Notes: generated by a model not told the origin, from the sequence alone. A stretch of DNA of 64,000 bases from Acidobacteriota bacterium (GCA_020199905.1 JAIVJS010000013.1:1-64000); one strand, 5' to 3'; shown: positions 42,297 through 55,529, counted from the first letter of the stretch. Made by a program: numbers and translations.

Positions 42297-43249
42297 TCGC
42301 CCCTCCCGGTTCCCGAGTCGATCGAGACGGGCCCGTTGACGGTCGAGAGGGTCACGACGGGGGTCCCGGACCCGAACTCGATGCGCCGCGAATCGTCGTC
42401 CCAGGACTTCCGCGCCGCGTCGCAGGCGGCCGCGCGGCAACGCACCGGCGAATGCCCCGAGCTTTCGACGAGGGTCGCCGACCGGTAGCCGTCCGGGATG
42501 TGCAGCGTCACCGGTCCGTTCACGGCGTGCCCTTCGAGCCGGCCGTCCCGCCACGAGGCGCCCGAGAGGCGCACGGAGATCGGGCCGTTGGACGTCCGCA
42601 GCCGGAGGTTGCCCGAATCGCCGGAGACCGAGATCGGTCCGTTGTCGGCGCGCGCGTCGACGTCCCCCGTCGTGCCCTTCAGGGAGATCGGACCGTTCTG
42701 GGCGCGGGCCTCGATCGACGCCGAGCAGTCGCGGAAGCTGAGCGGCCCGTTCTGCACGCTGGCAGCGATCCTGCCCGAGAACCCCTCGAAGTGCAGCGGG
42801 CCGTTCGCCGATTCCGCGTTGAGATTTCCCGCGGCGGGGCCGTCGACGAGAAAGAAGACCGTCCACCCGTCGCCGGCGGGCCCCTTCACTTCGAGCTCGC
42901 CCCGGCTCACGCTCACCGAGATCTGCGGCAGGAGATCCGCCGACACGGCGGCCTTGCAGGCGAGCACGCCCCAGTCCGCGCGCCCGGAGCTGCGGAACCA
43001 CGCGCCCGCGTTTTTCGGGAGCCGGACCGTCAGCGGGTCGCGGCCCGCCGCCGCGGCGAGACTCTCCTCGGCGCGGGCCCCGTCGCGGTCGTCCCACCGC
43101 ACGGTGATGTCGGAGCAGGCGCGCACGGCGTCGTCTGCGGTCGTCACGCTCATGTTGTCGCCCTGGTGGGACCAGCGCCCGCTCGACGCCGCGGCGGGGG
43201 CCACGGCCGCGGCGAAAGCGATCAGCGCGAATGCGGTTCCTCGGAGCAT
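42293..43249 (-). CDS. DUF4097-like beta-helix (putative adhesin) protein
   Basis: Signal peptide; regularly spaced NGPL/I/V motifs typical of DUF4097. Confidence 0.75.
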   Translation of the reverse strand: MLRGTAFALIAFAAAVAPAAASSGRWSHQGDNMSVTTADDAVRACSDITVRWDDRDGARAEESLAAAAGRDPLTVRLPKNAGAWFRSSGRADWGVLACKAAVSADLLPQISVSVSRGELEVKGPAGDGWTVFFLVDGPAAGNLNAESANGPLHFEGFSGRIAASVQNGPLSFRDCSASIEARAQNGPISLKGTTGDVDARADNGPISVSGDSGNLRLRTSNGPISVRLSGASWRDGRLEGHAVNGPVTLHIPDGYRSATLVESSGHSPVRCRAAACDAARKSWDDDSRRIEFGSGTPVVTLSTVNGPVSIDSGTGRGE

Positions 43250-43319
43250 GGTGTCCTCCTTCGAGTCTCGTTGGTGGTTGGGTGTCGTGCGTTTTCCGTC
43301 CGCGATCGGCGGATCGCTT

Positions 43320-44561
43320 TCAGCGGTTCAGGATCTCCAGCATGTAGTCGGTCGCTTCCTTGTTGTGCATGATCGAGAGCTTCGAGACCGCTTCGGCTTT
43401 CATCCGCGGGTCCTTCTCGGTGCGGGCGATCTCGACCAGAGCGTGCGCGTTGTTCTGGAGGAAGAGTCCCTGCAGGACCGCCTTACGGACCTCGGGGTCC
43501 TTCTCTCCCTGATAGATCGAGAGCAGAGCGGGGCCGGCATGGCCGTGGTCCATCAGGCCGAGCCTGTGGATCGCGGCGCGGCGAAGGGCGGGCGACGGTT
43601 CCGTCCGCGCGAGCTCCAGAACGTGGTCGACGTCTCCCGCGATGAACATCGCCTGGAGGATCGAGTCCTTGACGCTTTCGGCCGACTCGGCCCGATACAT
43701 CTGCCAGAGCTCGGTGCGCGCGCCCATGACGCCGAGCTGATGGACCGCGGCCGACCGCAGCGCCGGGCTCTTCTCGTTGCGCGCGGCCGCGAGCACCCTC
43801 TCCCGGTTCCCCGACACCATGAAAGCGTGGAGGACTCTCTCCTTCACCTCGTTCGACGTCGAGGAGTCGTAGATCTCCGAGAGCAGCTGAGCGTTGCCCT
43901 TTCCCCCGAAGACCCCGAGATAGTGAATCGCCTTTTCCTGGAGGTCCGGTCCCGACCTGCCGCGGGCGGCGGAGGCGAGGATGTCCCGTCCCCGGGGCGA
44001 CGAGCTCTGGGCGAGGACGAAGAGGGCCCGCTCCTTCAACTTCGGCGACGCGGAGCCGTTCAACACCTTCTCGAGCAGAGGAAGCGCTCGCTCCGGGTCC
44101 GTGTTCATCAGGCTGTTGAGCGCCATCAGCTTCAGGTCCTCGTCGTTGCCGTCTTCGCGCAACACGGTGCGGCCCGAGCCCGGCTGGATCTCGAGCTCCA
44201 GCGCGCGTGCCTCCTTGCGCCAGGTGCTCTTGGGATATTTCGAGGCGAAGCCCCGGAGAATCTCGAGCGCGGCGTCCGGCCGGCCCTGCCTGTTGAGCGC
44301 ATAGGCCACCCAGTACGTCGCGCCGTCCGCCCGGGCGCCGCCCATCTCCGCGGCCTTCCGGAAGGACCTGACCGCCTCCTCCCACTCTCCGTCATCCAGG
44401 GCCCGAGTCCCGCGGTCGTACATCTGGGTTTCGCGAGCCGCCCGGTCGTCGGGGTCCGCCGCCTCGGGCACGAGCAGCGCCTCGAAGGAGAGAGCGGCCG
44501 CGGCGGGAGCGAACCCCGCGGAGAGGGCGAGGACCAGCAGGCCGAGAGCTCCTCTTTTCAT
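43320..44561 (-). CDS. TPR/HEAT-repeat secreted protein
   Basis: Signal peptide MKRGALGLLVLALSAGFAPAAA; TPR then HEAT-like repeats. Confidence 0.8.
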   Translation of the reverse strand: MKRGALGLLVLALSAGFAPAAAALSFEALLVPEAADPDDRAARETQMYDRGTRALDDGEWEEAVRSFRKAAEMGGARADGATYWVAYALNRQGRPDAALEILRGFASKYPKSTWRKEARALELEIQPGSGRTVLREDGNDEDLKLMALNSLMNTDPERALPLLEKVLNGSASPKLKERALFVLAQSSSPRGRDILASAARGRSGPDLQEKAIHYLGVFGGKGNAQLLSEIYDSSTSNEVKERVLHAFMVSGNRERVLAAARNEKSPALRSAAVHQLGVMGARTELWQMYRAESAESVKDSILQAMFIAGDVDHVLELARTEPSPALRRAAIHRLGLMDHGHAGPALLSIYQGEKDPEVRKAVLQGLFLQNNAHALVEIARTEKDPRMKAEAVSKLSIMHNKEATDYMLEILNR

Positions 44562-45313
44562 GCGCGTTTCCTTTCGGTCAGAGCGTCCCGATGGGAGGGC
44601 GCCGTCCGCTCGCCGGCGCGAATTCGCGACGAGAGGACGCGAAGCCGAAACAGCACCCCATCGGCCTCGATGCGGCGGGCGAGCGCCTCGCGCTGGGCCC
44701 CGGTCAGCCGGGAGGGTCCGTGCTCGACGTCGAGCAGCACCCGCTCCAGCTCGTCCAGGACTCCGGTGATGGCCGGCTCGCCGGCGCGCCGCGCGGACTG
44801 GCGGATGAGCCGGTTCGCCGGCAGAAGCTCCGTCAGGCGCGCCTGCTCGGCCGAGACGTCGAGCGCGCCGTCGGGGGCGTTCGAGAGCTCCAGGAGAACG
44901 GCCTCGGACCGCGCCAGGTGGCCTGAGAGCTCGGCGAAGAGAACCCGCTGCCGCAGAGCGGCGAGCTCCTCCGCCCCGGGCGGGCGGGGAGCGGCGAGAC
45001 GGCCCGCCAGGAACCCCGCGAGGATGAGCGCGGCGATCGCGGCGCCCACACCGAGCGGCCGTAGCCCGAACGGCCACGCCCATGCCTGCGCCCGCGGCGG
45101 AGGCTCCGTCAGCCGCGGCTGAAGGCGCGCCCAGACGTCGCGGCCGTAGCCCGGTCCACGCTCCGGAACAGGCGCCCCCCCGGCGGCGTGCAGGACCGCG
45201 CGGAGATCCGCCAGGCTCCCGGCGCACTCGGCGCACTCCGCCACGTGCGATCCGGTCTTGCGGTCCGCGTCCCAGTGGAAGCTCAGGAGGTCCTCGTCGG
45301 TGGGATGCGTCAT
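44558..45313 (-). CDS. Anti-sigma factor with zinc-finger-like N-terminus and one TM
   Basis: HVAECAECAGSLADL zf-HC2-like; TM segment GVGAAIAALILAGFLAG; overlaps sigma gene by 4 bp. Confidence 0.82.
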   Translation of the reverse strand: MTHPTDEDLLSFHWDADRKTGSHVAECAECAGSLADLRAVLHAAGGAPVPERGPGYGRDVWARLQPRLTEPPPRAQAWAWPFGLRPLGVGAAIAALILAGFLAGRLAAPRPPGAEELAALRQRVLFAELSGHLARSEAVLLELSNAPDGALDVSAEQARLTELLPANRLIRQSARRAGEPAITGVLDELERVLLDVEHGPSRLTGAQREALARRIEADGVLFRLRVLSSRIRAGERTAPSHRDALTERKRA

Positions 45314-45870
45314 CGGGCGGCGCTCCGAAGCGGGCCGAGGTCTTCCCGCAGCTTCGCGACGGCCCGGAAGACGCAGTTCTTGGCGGCGCCGGCGCGCACC
45401 CCGAGGATGCCGGCGACCTCGCCGATCGACCGGCCCTCGAAGTGACGCAGGGTGAAGGCGGCGCGCTCCATGGCGGAGAGACGGTCGAGGGAGGCCTGCA
45501 TCCGGCGGTCGATCTCGGATCCGTAGGCCGCCGCTTCCGGCCCCGAGCCCGCGTCGGGGACGAGATCGGCGTCCGGGGAGGAAGAGGCGGAGAACGCCGC
45601 GCCCCTGCGCCGCCGGAGGAGATCGACGGCGCAGTTGGCCGCAATCCGATGGAGCCACGTGGACACCTCGGAGGTCCCCTTGAACCGCTCGAGCCCTCGA
45701 TACGCCTTCAGGAAGGTCTCCTGCACCACGTCCTCCGCGTCTTCTTCGTTTCCCGTCATCCGGAAGGCCAGCCCGAAAACGTGCCGGCTGTGCGTTTCGA
45801 CGATCTCCCGGAAGGCGTCCCGGTCGCCGGCCTTCGCTCGGAGGACGGCCGCTCGATCGATCCCTTCCAT
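45310..45870 (-). CDS. ECF RNA polymerase sigma factor
   Basis: AFRMTGNEEDAEDVVQETFLKAYRGLERF; STWLHRIAANCAVDLLRRRR; region 4 present. Confidence 0.94.
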   Translation of the reverse strand: MEGIDRAAVLRAKAGDRDAFREIVETHSRHVFGLAFRMTGNEEDAEDVVQETFLKAYRGLERFKGTSEVSTWLHRIAANCAVDLLRRRRGAAFSASSSPDADLVPDAGSGPEAAAYGSEIDRRMQASLDRLSAMERAAFTLRHFEGRSIGEVAGILGVRAGAAKNCVFRAVAKLREDLGPLRSAAR

Positions 45871-45960
45871 CCGATCAGTTAGACGGGGCGAGGCGCCCGC
45901 GGTTAGCCGGGGAGGCGAGATTTGTGCGGCCGGCCATGGGGGAGGTATACCCCTGGGGCC

Positions 45961-45995
45961 GGGAATCGGGAATCGGGAAACGGGAAACGGGAACC
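45961..45995. repeat. 7-bp tandem repeat (GGGAAWC) x5
   Basis: gggaatc gggaatc gggaaac gggaaac gggaacc. Confidence 0.92.
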
Positions 45996-46025
45996 GAAGG
46001 AGCCAAACCCTCTCCGGGTTGCATG

Positions 46026-46060
46026 GACGCTCGACGCTGAACGCTCAACGCTCGACCGGC
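46026..46060. repeat. 7-bp tandem repeat (RACGCTS) x5
   Basis: gacgctc gacgctg aacgctc aacgctc gaccggc. Confidence 0.88.
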
Positions 46061-46091
46061 TTCTCCGGCCCCACTCCGGTACCATCGCTCC

Positions 46092-47066
46092 GTGCACCCG
46101 CTGGTCGAGACCGTCCTCAAATACGGTCTGCCTTTCGTCTTTGTGAACGTGCTGCTCGAACAGATCGGGCTGCCGATTCCGGCGGTGCCTACCCTGATCG
46201 TCGCCGGCGCCCTGACGGTCGAGCACGACATCCGGGTGGCCCATGTTCTTCTCGTTGCGCTCGTCGCCTGCCTGATCGCGGATTCGATCTGGTACGCGCT
46301 GGGGCACCGCCTGGGTCTCGGAATCCTGAAGACCCTGTGCCGGATCTCGCTCTCTCCGGATTCCTGCGTCCGGCAGACGTCGAGCGCGTTCGAGCGGTGG
46401 GGAATGCCCTCGCTGCTCGTCGCCAAGTTCATCCCGGGCTTCTCGACGGTCGCGCCGCCGCTCGCCGGGGCGATCGGGCGGCGGCCGCTCGCTTTTCTCT
46501 TCTACGACGCGGGCGGGTCCCTGATCTGGGCGGGCGGAGCCGTTCTTCTCGGCCGCGTCTTCCACCGAGCGGTCGAGCGGGCTCTCGACTTTCTGGCCGG
46601 CATCGGAACGGGCGCCTTTGCGCTGCTCGGCACGGCGCTCTTCCTGTTCATCCTGCTCAAATGGTGGCAGCGCCGCCGGTTTTACCGGGCCCTGCGGATG
46701 GCGCGGATTACCGTCGAGGAGCTCCAACCCCTGCTCTCCGGGAAGCTGGCTCCCGTCGTTCTGGACGTGCGCACGCAGGGTGCCCGCATGGCAGATCCCC
46801 GGCGTATTCCGGGCGCGCGGACGCTCGAATACGGCGAGATCGAGGCGAAGGCCTCGTCTCTGCCCGGAGACCGGCAGATCGTTCTCTACTGCACGTGACC
46901 GAACGAAGCCTCGGCGGCCCGTGTGGCCCGCGCGCTGATCGACAGAGGATTCAAGAACGTACGGCCCCTCGCGGGAGGATTCGAAGCGTGGGTCGCGGCC
47001 GGTTTTCCCATCGAGGAGTTCTCAGAGGAGGAGCGCCCCGGGAAACTGTCGTCGGGGCTGTCCTGA
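46092..47066 (+). CDS. DedA-family membrane protein fused to rhodanese domain; in-frame TGA at 46896 (candidate selenocysteine)
   Basis: DedA motif KFIPGFSTVAPPLAG; rhodanese IVLYCT-[TGA]-PNEASAARVARALIDRGFKNVRPLAGGFEAWVAAGFPIEEF continues in the same frame to 47066. Confidence 0.78.
46912..46934 (+). promoter_or_regulatory. Candidate bacterial SECIS-like hairpin downstream of TGA
   Basis: cggcggcc-cgtgt-ggcccgcgcg: about 8-bp stem with two single-nt bulges; apical loop 22-26 nt after the TGA with a G in the first two loop positions. Confidence 0.4.
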
Positions 47067-47124
47067 CTCCCTGACCGGCCTGCGATCCTCGAGCCGCGGT
47101 TTCGCTCCTCGAAAGACCCGGTGC

Positions 47125-50383
<3,259 letters not shown>

Positions 50384-50418
50384 CACGTCGGGAAGAAGAG
50401 TGTATTCTCTGCCGCGCC

Positions 50419-51021
50419 TTGGGTCAACACAGCTCCTCGCGCGCCGGTCCGGGCGCATCCTTTCCACGCCGCCTGGCGGCGATTCTCGCGGGCTTCGTTC
50501 TCATCGCTCTCCTGTCCCACGGGATTCTCTCCCTTCTTCGAAGCGCCCGTGCCGGCCGGGCGGGATTCGGCGGCGCGCGCTGGATCTGGTTCTCGGCGAG
50601 CCCGGAGCGGCATCCCGCGCGCTTTACCGCCTTGCGCGATCTCACCCTGTCCACGGTTCCGCGCCGGGCGCTCGTGCGCCTCTTCGTCGACCGGCGTTTT
50701 ACTCTCCGCGTCAACGGGGTGCCGGCCGCCGCCGGAGGTCACCAGCCCGGAGAGGCGGCCTCGTTCGTCGACGTCACGCCTCGGCTGAAAGCCGGGAGGA
50801 ATTCTTTCGCCATTCTCGCGGAGAGCCCCGACGGGATCGGAGGCATCCTTTTCGCCCTCGACCTCGGGGGCCCCGCCCCCGCTCTCGTTTCCGACGGGAG
50901 CTGGTCGATCGATCCGACGGGGCAGCCCGCCGAGCCGCCCGGCCTCCACCGGGCCGCCCTCCTGGGCCGGCCGCCTTTGTTTCCCTGGGGGTGGACCGCT
51001 GTGGAAGGCGTTAAGCGTTGA
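50419..51021 (+). CDS. Hypothetical membrane-anchored protein with galactose-binding-like fold
   Basis: N-terminal TM; WIWFSASPERHPARFTALRDLTL...LFVDRRFTLRVNGVPAA...DVTPRLKAGRNSFAI. Confidence 0.6.
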   Translation: MGQHSSSRAGPGASFPRRLAAILAGFVLIALLSHGILSLLRSARAGRAGFGGARWIWFSASPERHPARFTALRDLTLSTVPRRALVRLFVDRRFTLRVNGVPAAAGGHQPGEAASFVDVTPRLKAGRNSFAILAESPDGIGGILFALDLGGPAPALVSDGSWSIDPTGQPAEPPGLHRAALLGRPPLFPWGWTAVEGVKR

Positions 51022-51041
51022 GAGTCGAGCGTTGAGCGTCC
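51014..51041. repeat. 7-bp tandem repeat (AGCGTTG) x4
   Basis: agcgttg agagtcg agcgttg agcgtcc; includes the stop codon of the 50419 gene. Confidence 0.85.
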
Positions 51042-51096
51042 AGAAGAAAACGCGGGGAGGAGACGGGTTCGAATTCGACCATGTCTGCGGCTCGAA

Positions 51097-51124
51097 AACG
51101 CTCAACGCTGAACGCTGAACGCTC
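51097..51124. repeat. 7-bp tandem repeat (AACGCTS) x4
   Basis: aacgctc aacgctg aacgctg aacgctc. Confidence 0.92.
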
Positions 51125-51133
51125 AACCACGTC

Positions 51134-51493
51134 TCAATCGGATTGCGCTTGCACCAGCAGATCGAGCGCAGTCTGGGCGGCGGCGCAATACGCGTCACGC
51201 GGATCGTAGGACGCGAGGGCGATGACCTTCCTGTACGCCGCCACGGCAGAGCTCACGTCCGCGAGGCCGCGGTCGTAGATCCGGCCGACGAGGAGCCTCG
51301 TTGCCAGGTCCCGGGAGTCGAGCTCCAGCGCCTTCGAGCAGAAGATCAGGGCGACGTCGAAGCGCTCTTCGGCCGCGGCGAGGCAGGCGCGGCGATAGTA
51401 GAGCATTCCCTCTTCCGTGGGCCCGGGGCCGGCCGTACGCGCTAAGGTCTTGAATTTGCTGGTGATACTGGTCCAGGGAAGGGCTAGGGACAT
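51134..51493 (-). CDS. Short TPR-like hypothetical protein
   Basis: GMLYYRRACLAAAEERFDVALIFCSKALELDSRDLATRLLVGRIYDRG. Confidence 0.6.
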   Translation of the reverse strand: MSLALPWTSITSKFKTLARTAGPGPTEEGMLYYRRACLAAAEERFDVALIFCSKALELDSRDLATRLLVGRIYDRGLADVSSAVAAYRKVIALASYDPRDAYCAAAQTALDLLVQAQSD

Positions 51494-51619
51494 GTTGCCT
51501 GATTGTAGGCAGCTTGCCGCCGGGCGGCAACATTTATTTAGGCGCGGCGAACGCTTCCTTTTGTGGGGATACGGGTCCGGTCCGGGCGCCGAAACGGAGA
51601 GAGCGGGGCCGGAACCCTG

Positions 51620-52624
51620 TCAGCTGACCCGGTCGATCACGGACTCGGTCGCGAGGAGCAGGCCGTCCTTGGCGTCGCAGTCGGCGAAGGACCCCAGCGC
51701 CACCCGGGCGGCGCCGGCGTAGTCGCGCGCGAGGGCCCGCGTTTCCGCGATCCCCTTGTGGCGTTCGACGATCGAGAGAATTTCCGCCGGCTCGATGGTG
51801 CGGAATTCGCGCTCGCGCACGACGGTCGCGACCGCTTCCCGGTCGCGCGCGCTCGCGCGAGGCAGGGCGAGCAGCAGGGGCATCGTGAGCTTGCCTTCCC
51901 TCAGGTCGTTCAACACGGGCTTTCCGGTGGATTCCTCGCTGCCCGTGTAGTCGAGCAGGTCGTCGATCAGCTGGAATGCGACGCCGAGACACCGCCCGTA
52001 TTCCGCCAGGCGTTCGGCCGCGAAGAGATCGCCCCGCGGCGAGAAATGCGCCGGCAGCCGGCAGGCCGCCGAAAAGAGGTCCGCCGTCTTGCGCCGGATG
52101 ATGTCGAGCGCCTCGTCGCGGCTGACCTGGATGTCTCCCGTCTTTTCGATCGCGATGATCTCGCCTTCGATCATGGAGAGCGTCGTGTCGGACAGAACTT
52201 TCAGGATCGTCAGGTCGCCCTCATCGAGCGCGATGCCCATCGACTTCGTGTACAGGTAGTCGCCGAAGAGCACCGTCAGGTTGTTGCCCCAGCGCGCGTT
52301 GGCGGAGGTGCGTCCGCGGCGGAGGCGCGCCTCGTCGATGATGTCGTCGTGCACGAGGGTCGCGGTGTGGATGAATTCGACGACGGCCGCGTAGCGGACG
52401 TCCTTCTCTCCTTCCTCGTATCCGAGCAGACGCGAGGAGAGGAGCAGCAGGGCGGGCCGCAGGCGCTTCCCTCCGCCCGATCCGAGATACGACCCGATGC
52501 CGTCGATCGTGGGAATCGGGGACCGGAAGTGAAGGGCCAGCTCCTTCTCGACCAGGGCGAGTTTGTCGGAAATCAGGTCGTACGCGCGCGCGAATCGAGG
52601 GTTCGCGAGGCGCCGGACGCTCAT
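51620..52624 (-). CDS. Polyprenyl diphosphate synthase
   Basis: GGGKRLRPALLLL; LVHDDIIDEARLRRG; FQLIDDLLDYTG. Confidence 0.94.
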   Translation of the reverse strand: MSVRRLANPRFARAYDLISDKLALVEKELALHFRSPIPTIDGIGSYLGSGGGKRLRPALLLLSSRLLGYEEGEKDVRYAAVVEFIHTATLVHDDIIDEARLRRGRTSANARWGNNLTVLFGDYLYTKSMGIALDEGDLTILKVLSDTTLSMIEGEIIAIEKTGDIQVSRDEALDIIRRKTADLFSAACRLPAHFSPRGDLFAAERLAEYGRCLGVAFQLIDDLLDYTGSEESTGKPVLNDLREGKLTMPLLLALPRASARDREAVATVVREREFRTIEPAEILSIVERHKGIAETRALARDYAGAARVALGSFADCDAKDGLLLATESVIDRVS

Positions 52625-53118
52625 CGGTAGTTCGTGAACTGGAGCGGCACGCCGAAATCCCCGCCGCGCAGGAGCATCTGAACGGATTGCAAGTCGTCCT
52701 TGTTGCGGCCGGAGATGCGGACCTGGTCGCCCTGGATCGCCGCCTGGACTTTGATCTTGCGGTCCTTGATCGCCTTGACGATCTCTTTGGCCTTCTCGGA
52801 AACGATGCCCTGCTGGATCTTGACCACCTGGCGCACCGTGCCCCCGGCGGCGTCTTCGATCTTGCCGAAGTCGAGCGCCTTGACCGCGATCCCGCGCTTG
52901 ACGAGACGCGTCTCGAGGATGTCCACGACCGACTTCAATTTGTGCGCGTCGTCGGAGGTCAGGGTGAGCTCGAGCTCCTTCTCGTTCCACTCGATCTTCG
53001 AGGCGCTGCCCCGGAAGTCGAATCGCGTCGCTATCTCCTTGGACGCCTGCTGGACGGCGTTTACGACCTCCTGGAGGTCCACCTTGGAGACGACGTCGAA
53101 CGAGAACTCGGTGGCCAT
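52621..53118 (-). CDS. yajQ: YajQ-family nucleotide-binding protein
   Basis: EFSFDVVSKVDLQEVVNAVQQASKEIATRFDFRGS. Confidence 0.95.
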   Translation of the reverse strand: MATEFSFDVVSKVDLQEVVNAVQQASKEIATRFDFRGSASKIEWNEKELELTLTSDDAHKLKSVVDILETRLVKRGIAVKALDFGKIEDAAGGTVRQVVKIQQGIVSEKAKEIVKAIKDRKIKVQAAIQGDQVRISGRNKDDLQSVQMLLRGGDFGVPLQFTNYR

Positions 53119-53153
53119 GCCGCCCGGTATTCTATTTCAGCGTTCGGGGAGTC

Positions 53154-53181
53154 GCTGGGAGCTGAGAGCTGACAGCGGAGA
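53154..53181. repeat. 7-bp tandem repeat (GCTGAGA) x4
   Basis: gctggga gctgaga gctgaca gcggaga; 5 bp from the lolA stop. Confidence 0.85.
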
Positions 53182-53185
53182 GGTT

Positions 53186-53839
53186 TTAGTTCTGCAGGAT
53201 CCTCGTGCCGGGCGGCCCGGCGATCTTGAAGTCCGCCGCCGGGCGCGCCTTCTGCGTTCGCCAGCCGTCGAAGCGGAACTCGGTGCGGTTGCCGGACCCG
53301 TCCTCGTAGGAAAGCTCCGCCACGGCGCCGTCCTTCGCCAGGGTCAGGCGCAGCCACGCGAGCTCAGGGCGCGGCGCGCGGGGCTTCAAGAGCACGCGGG
53401 TCGCGCCTCCCTCCGCCGTCTCCCCCGAGACCGCGTACTCCCGCGCGAGCTCCGCCGGGTCGGAAAGGAAAACGATCGGCAGGCGCGCCCGCTCCTCTGG
53501 ACCCAGGCGCTGAATCGTCAGCTGTTTGTCCTCGGGGGTGAAGAGGCGGCCCTCGCCGGCGTCATAGGTGAACGTCTTTTTCTCCGGCGCCTCGTAATCG
53601 AAGCGGAGACGCTGCGGCGTCTGGATCCAGAGCGTGCCGGACTCGCGCCGCGCCGTCGTGAAGCCCGACGGGGTATAGATCTGAGTGAAGGGGGCGGCGT
53701 GGGCGGAGCCGTCCGTGTAGAGCGACGCGGCGCGTCCAAAGGCCGAGGCCACGTCGGGAGGCAGTTTTGCGGCCGCCGGCTCCGGCTGGGCGAGGAGAGG
53801 CGAAGCGCCGAGCACGAGGAGAAGCAGCGAAATTCGCAT
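53186..53839 (-). CDS. lolA: Outer-membrane lipoprotein carrier protein LolA
   Basis: Signal peptide; PFTQIYTPSGFTTARRESGTLWIQTPQRLRFDYEAPEKKTFTYD. Confidence 0.88.
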   Translation of the reverse strand: MRISLLLLVLGASPLLAQPEPAAAKLPPDVASAFGRAASLYTDGSAHAAPFTQIYTPSGFTTARRESGTLWIQTPQRLRFDYEAPEKKTFTYDAGEGRLFTPEDKQLTIQRLGPEERARLPIVFLSDPAELAREYAVSGETAEGGATRVLLKPRAPRPELAWLRLTLAKDGAVAELSYEDGSGNRTEFRFDGWRTQKARPAADFKIAGPPGTRILQN

Positions 53840-53898
53840 CCCTCTCGCAACGCGCTCCGCGCGCGCGCCATTTCCGGAAAGAGCGACTGGAGAGCGGG

Positions 53899-55473
53899 TC
53901 AATGGCGGAAGTGGCGGCGGGGCGCGATCATGTAGGCCATCTGGTGCTCGTCCGCGGCGGCCACGATTTCCTGGTCGCGGATCGAGCCGCCCGGCGCGAC
54001 GATCGCGGTCACGCCGGCCTGGGCGAGGATGTCGACGCCGTCCCGGAACGGGAAGAAGGCGTCGGAGGCCGCCCCGCAGTTGACGACGGGCAGAACGGGT
54101 TTGGCGGCGGCGAGGCGGCACGCGTCCACGCGGCTCATCTGTCCCGCGCCGATCCCGATCGTCTGACGCGCGTTGGCGAGCACGATCGCGTTCGACTTCA
54201 CCCGGCGCGCCACCCGCCAGGCGAGCTCGCAAGCCGCTCTCTCGACCATGGTCGGTTTGCGCTGCGAGACGGTGCGCCAGGCTCGCGGCTGGTCGGGCTC
54301 CGTGTCGGCGTCCTGAACCAGGAGTCCGCCGTCGATTCGTTTCCAGTCGATTCCCGGCGCCGGCCGGCGCGACACAGGAAGCTTCAGCAAACGGATGTTC
54401 GGCTTCTTGGCGAAGAAATCGGTCGCCTCGGTCGTGAAGTCGTCGGCCGCGACGACCTCGACGAAATGCTGCAGCACCAGCGAGGCGATCGCTCCGTCGA
54501 CCACGCCGCGGATCGCGATGATGCCGCCGAACGCGGCGAGCGGGTCGCACGCGAACGCGCGCCCGAACGCCTCCACGAGGGAGTCGCCGATGGCCGCGCC
54601 GCAGGGATTGTTGTGCTTGACGATGACGGCCGCCGGAACGTCGAAGTCGCGGGCCAGCGTCACCGCAGAATCGAGGTCGAGGAGATTGTTGAAGGACAGC
54701 TCCTTCCCCTGCAGCATCTGATATCGAATCAACGCATCGGGCGGGGCGTCCGGGTTTCCGTACACGGCCGCGCGCTGATGCGGGTTCTCCCCGTACCGGA
54801 GCGACCCGAGCCGCTCGAAGGACAGCACGAAGCTCTCGGGGAAGGCATCTTCGGGACCTCCTTCGCGGGCGAAATATCGCGCGATGGCGCCGTCGTAGGC
54901 GGCCGTGCGGGCAAAGGCGCGCGCCGCGAGATGCCGCCGGGTCGCGAGAGTGGTCCCGCCCGTTGCGCGGATCTCGTCGGAGAGACGCGCATAGTCCGCG
55001 GCGTCCACCACGACCGCCACGCGCGCGTGGTTCTTGGCGGCCGCCCGGATGAGGGCCGTGCCGCCGACGTCGATCATCTCGATCGACTCCTCGCGGCTGC
55101 CCCCGCCCGCCACGGTCTTCTCGAACGGGTAGAGATTCACGACGACGAGGTCGAAGGCTTCGATCGCGGCTTCGACGAGGTCGCGGGCGTGGTCGTCCCG
55201 CGTCTCGTCCGCGAGAACGCCCCCGAAGATTTTCGGGTGAAGCGTCTTGACCCGGCCTCCGAGGATCTCGGGATACCCCGTCTCGTCCTCGACTAAGGAG
55301 ACGTCGAGGCCGGCCTCCTTCAGATGCGCGGCCGTCCCCCCGGTCGACACGAGGCGAACGCCCCGGCCGGCGAGCTCCCGGGCGAGCTCCGCGACCCCCG
55401 TCTTGTCGTGCACGGAGAGCAGCGCCCGCCGAACCGGCGCGACCGCGGAAGGCGTCAGGCTGGGCTCCGGCAT
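53899..55473 (-). CDS. purH: Bifunctional AICAR formyltransferase/IMP cyclohydrolase
   Basis: [55 protein letters not shown]. Confidence 0.97.
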   Translation of the reverse strand: MPEPSLTPSAVAPVRRALLSVHDKTGVAELARELAGRGVRLVSTGGTAAHLKEAGLDVSLVEDETGYPEILGGRVKTLHPKIFGGVLADETRDDHARDLVEAAIEAFDLVVVNLYPFEKTVAGGGSREESIEMIDVGGTALIRAAAKNHARVAVVVDAADYARLSDEIRATGGTTLATRRHLAARAFARTAAYDGAIARYFAREGGPEDAFPESFVLSFERLGSLRYGENPHQRAAVYGNPDAPPDALIRYQMLQGKELSFNNLLDLDSAVTLARDFDVPAAVIVKHNNPCGAAIGDSLVEAFGRAFACDPLAAFGGIIAIRGVVDGAIASLVLQHFVEVVAADDFTTEATDFFAKKPNIRLLKLPVSRRPAPGIDWKRIDGGLLVQDADTEPDQPRAWRTVSQRKPTMVERAACELAWRVARRVKSNAIVLANARQTIGIGAGQMSRVDACRLAAAKPVLPVVNCGAASDAFFPFRDGVDILAQAGVTAIVAPGGSIRDQEIVAAADEHQMAYMIAPRRHFRH

Positions 55474-55501
55474 GGAGGGAGGAATATAGCCGATGGAACG
55501 G

Positions 55502-55529
55502 CGGGAAACGGGAAACGGGAAACGGGAAG
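55502..55529. repeat. 7-bp tandem repeat (CGGGAAA) x4
   Basis: cgggaaa cgggaaa cgggaaa cgggaag. Confidence 0.93.

Noticed and set aside
51060-51095. ggttcgaattcgacc as a tRNA T-arm
   Set aside because: No acceptor, D or anticodon stems around it; no tRNA could be assembled
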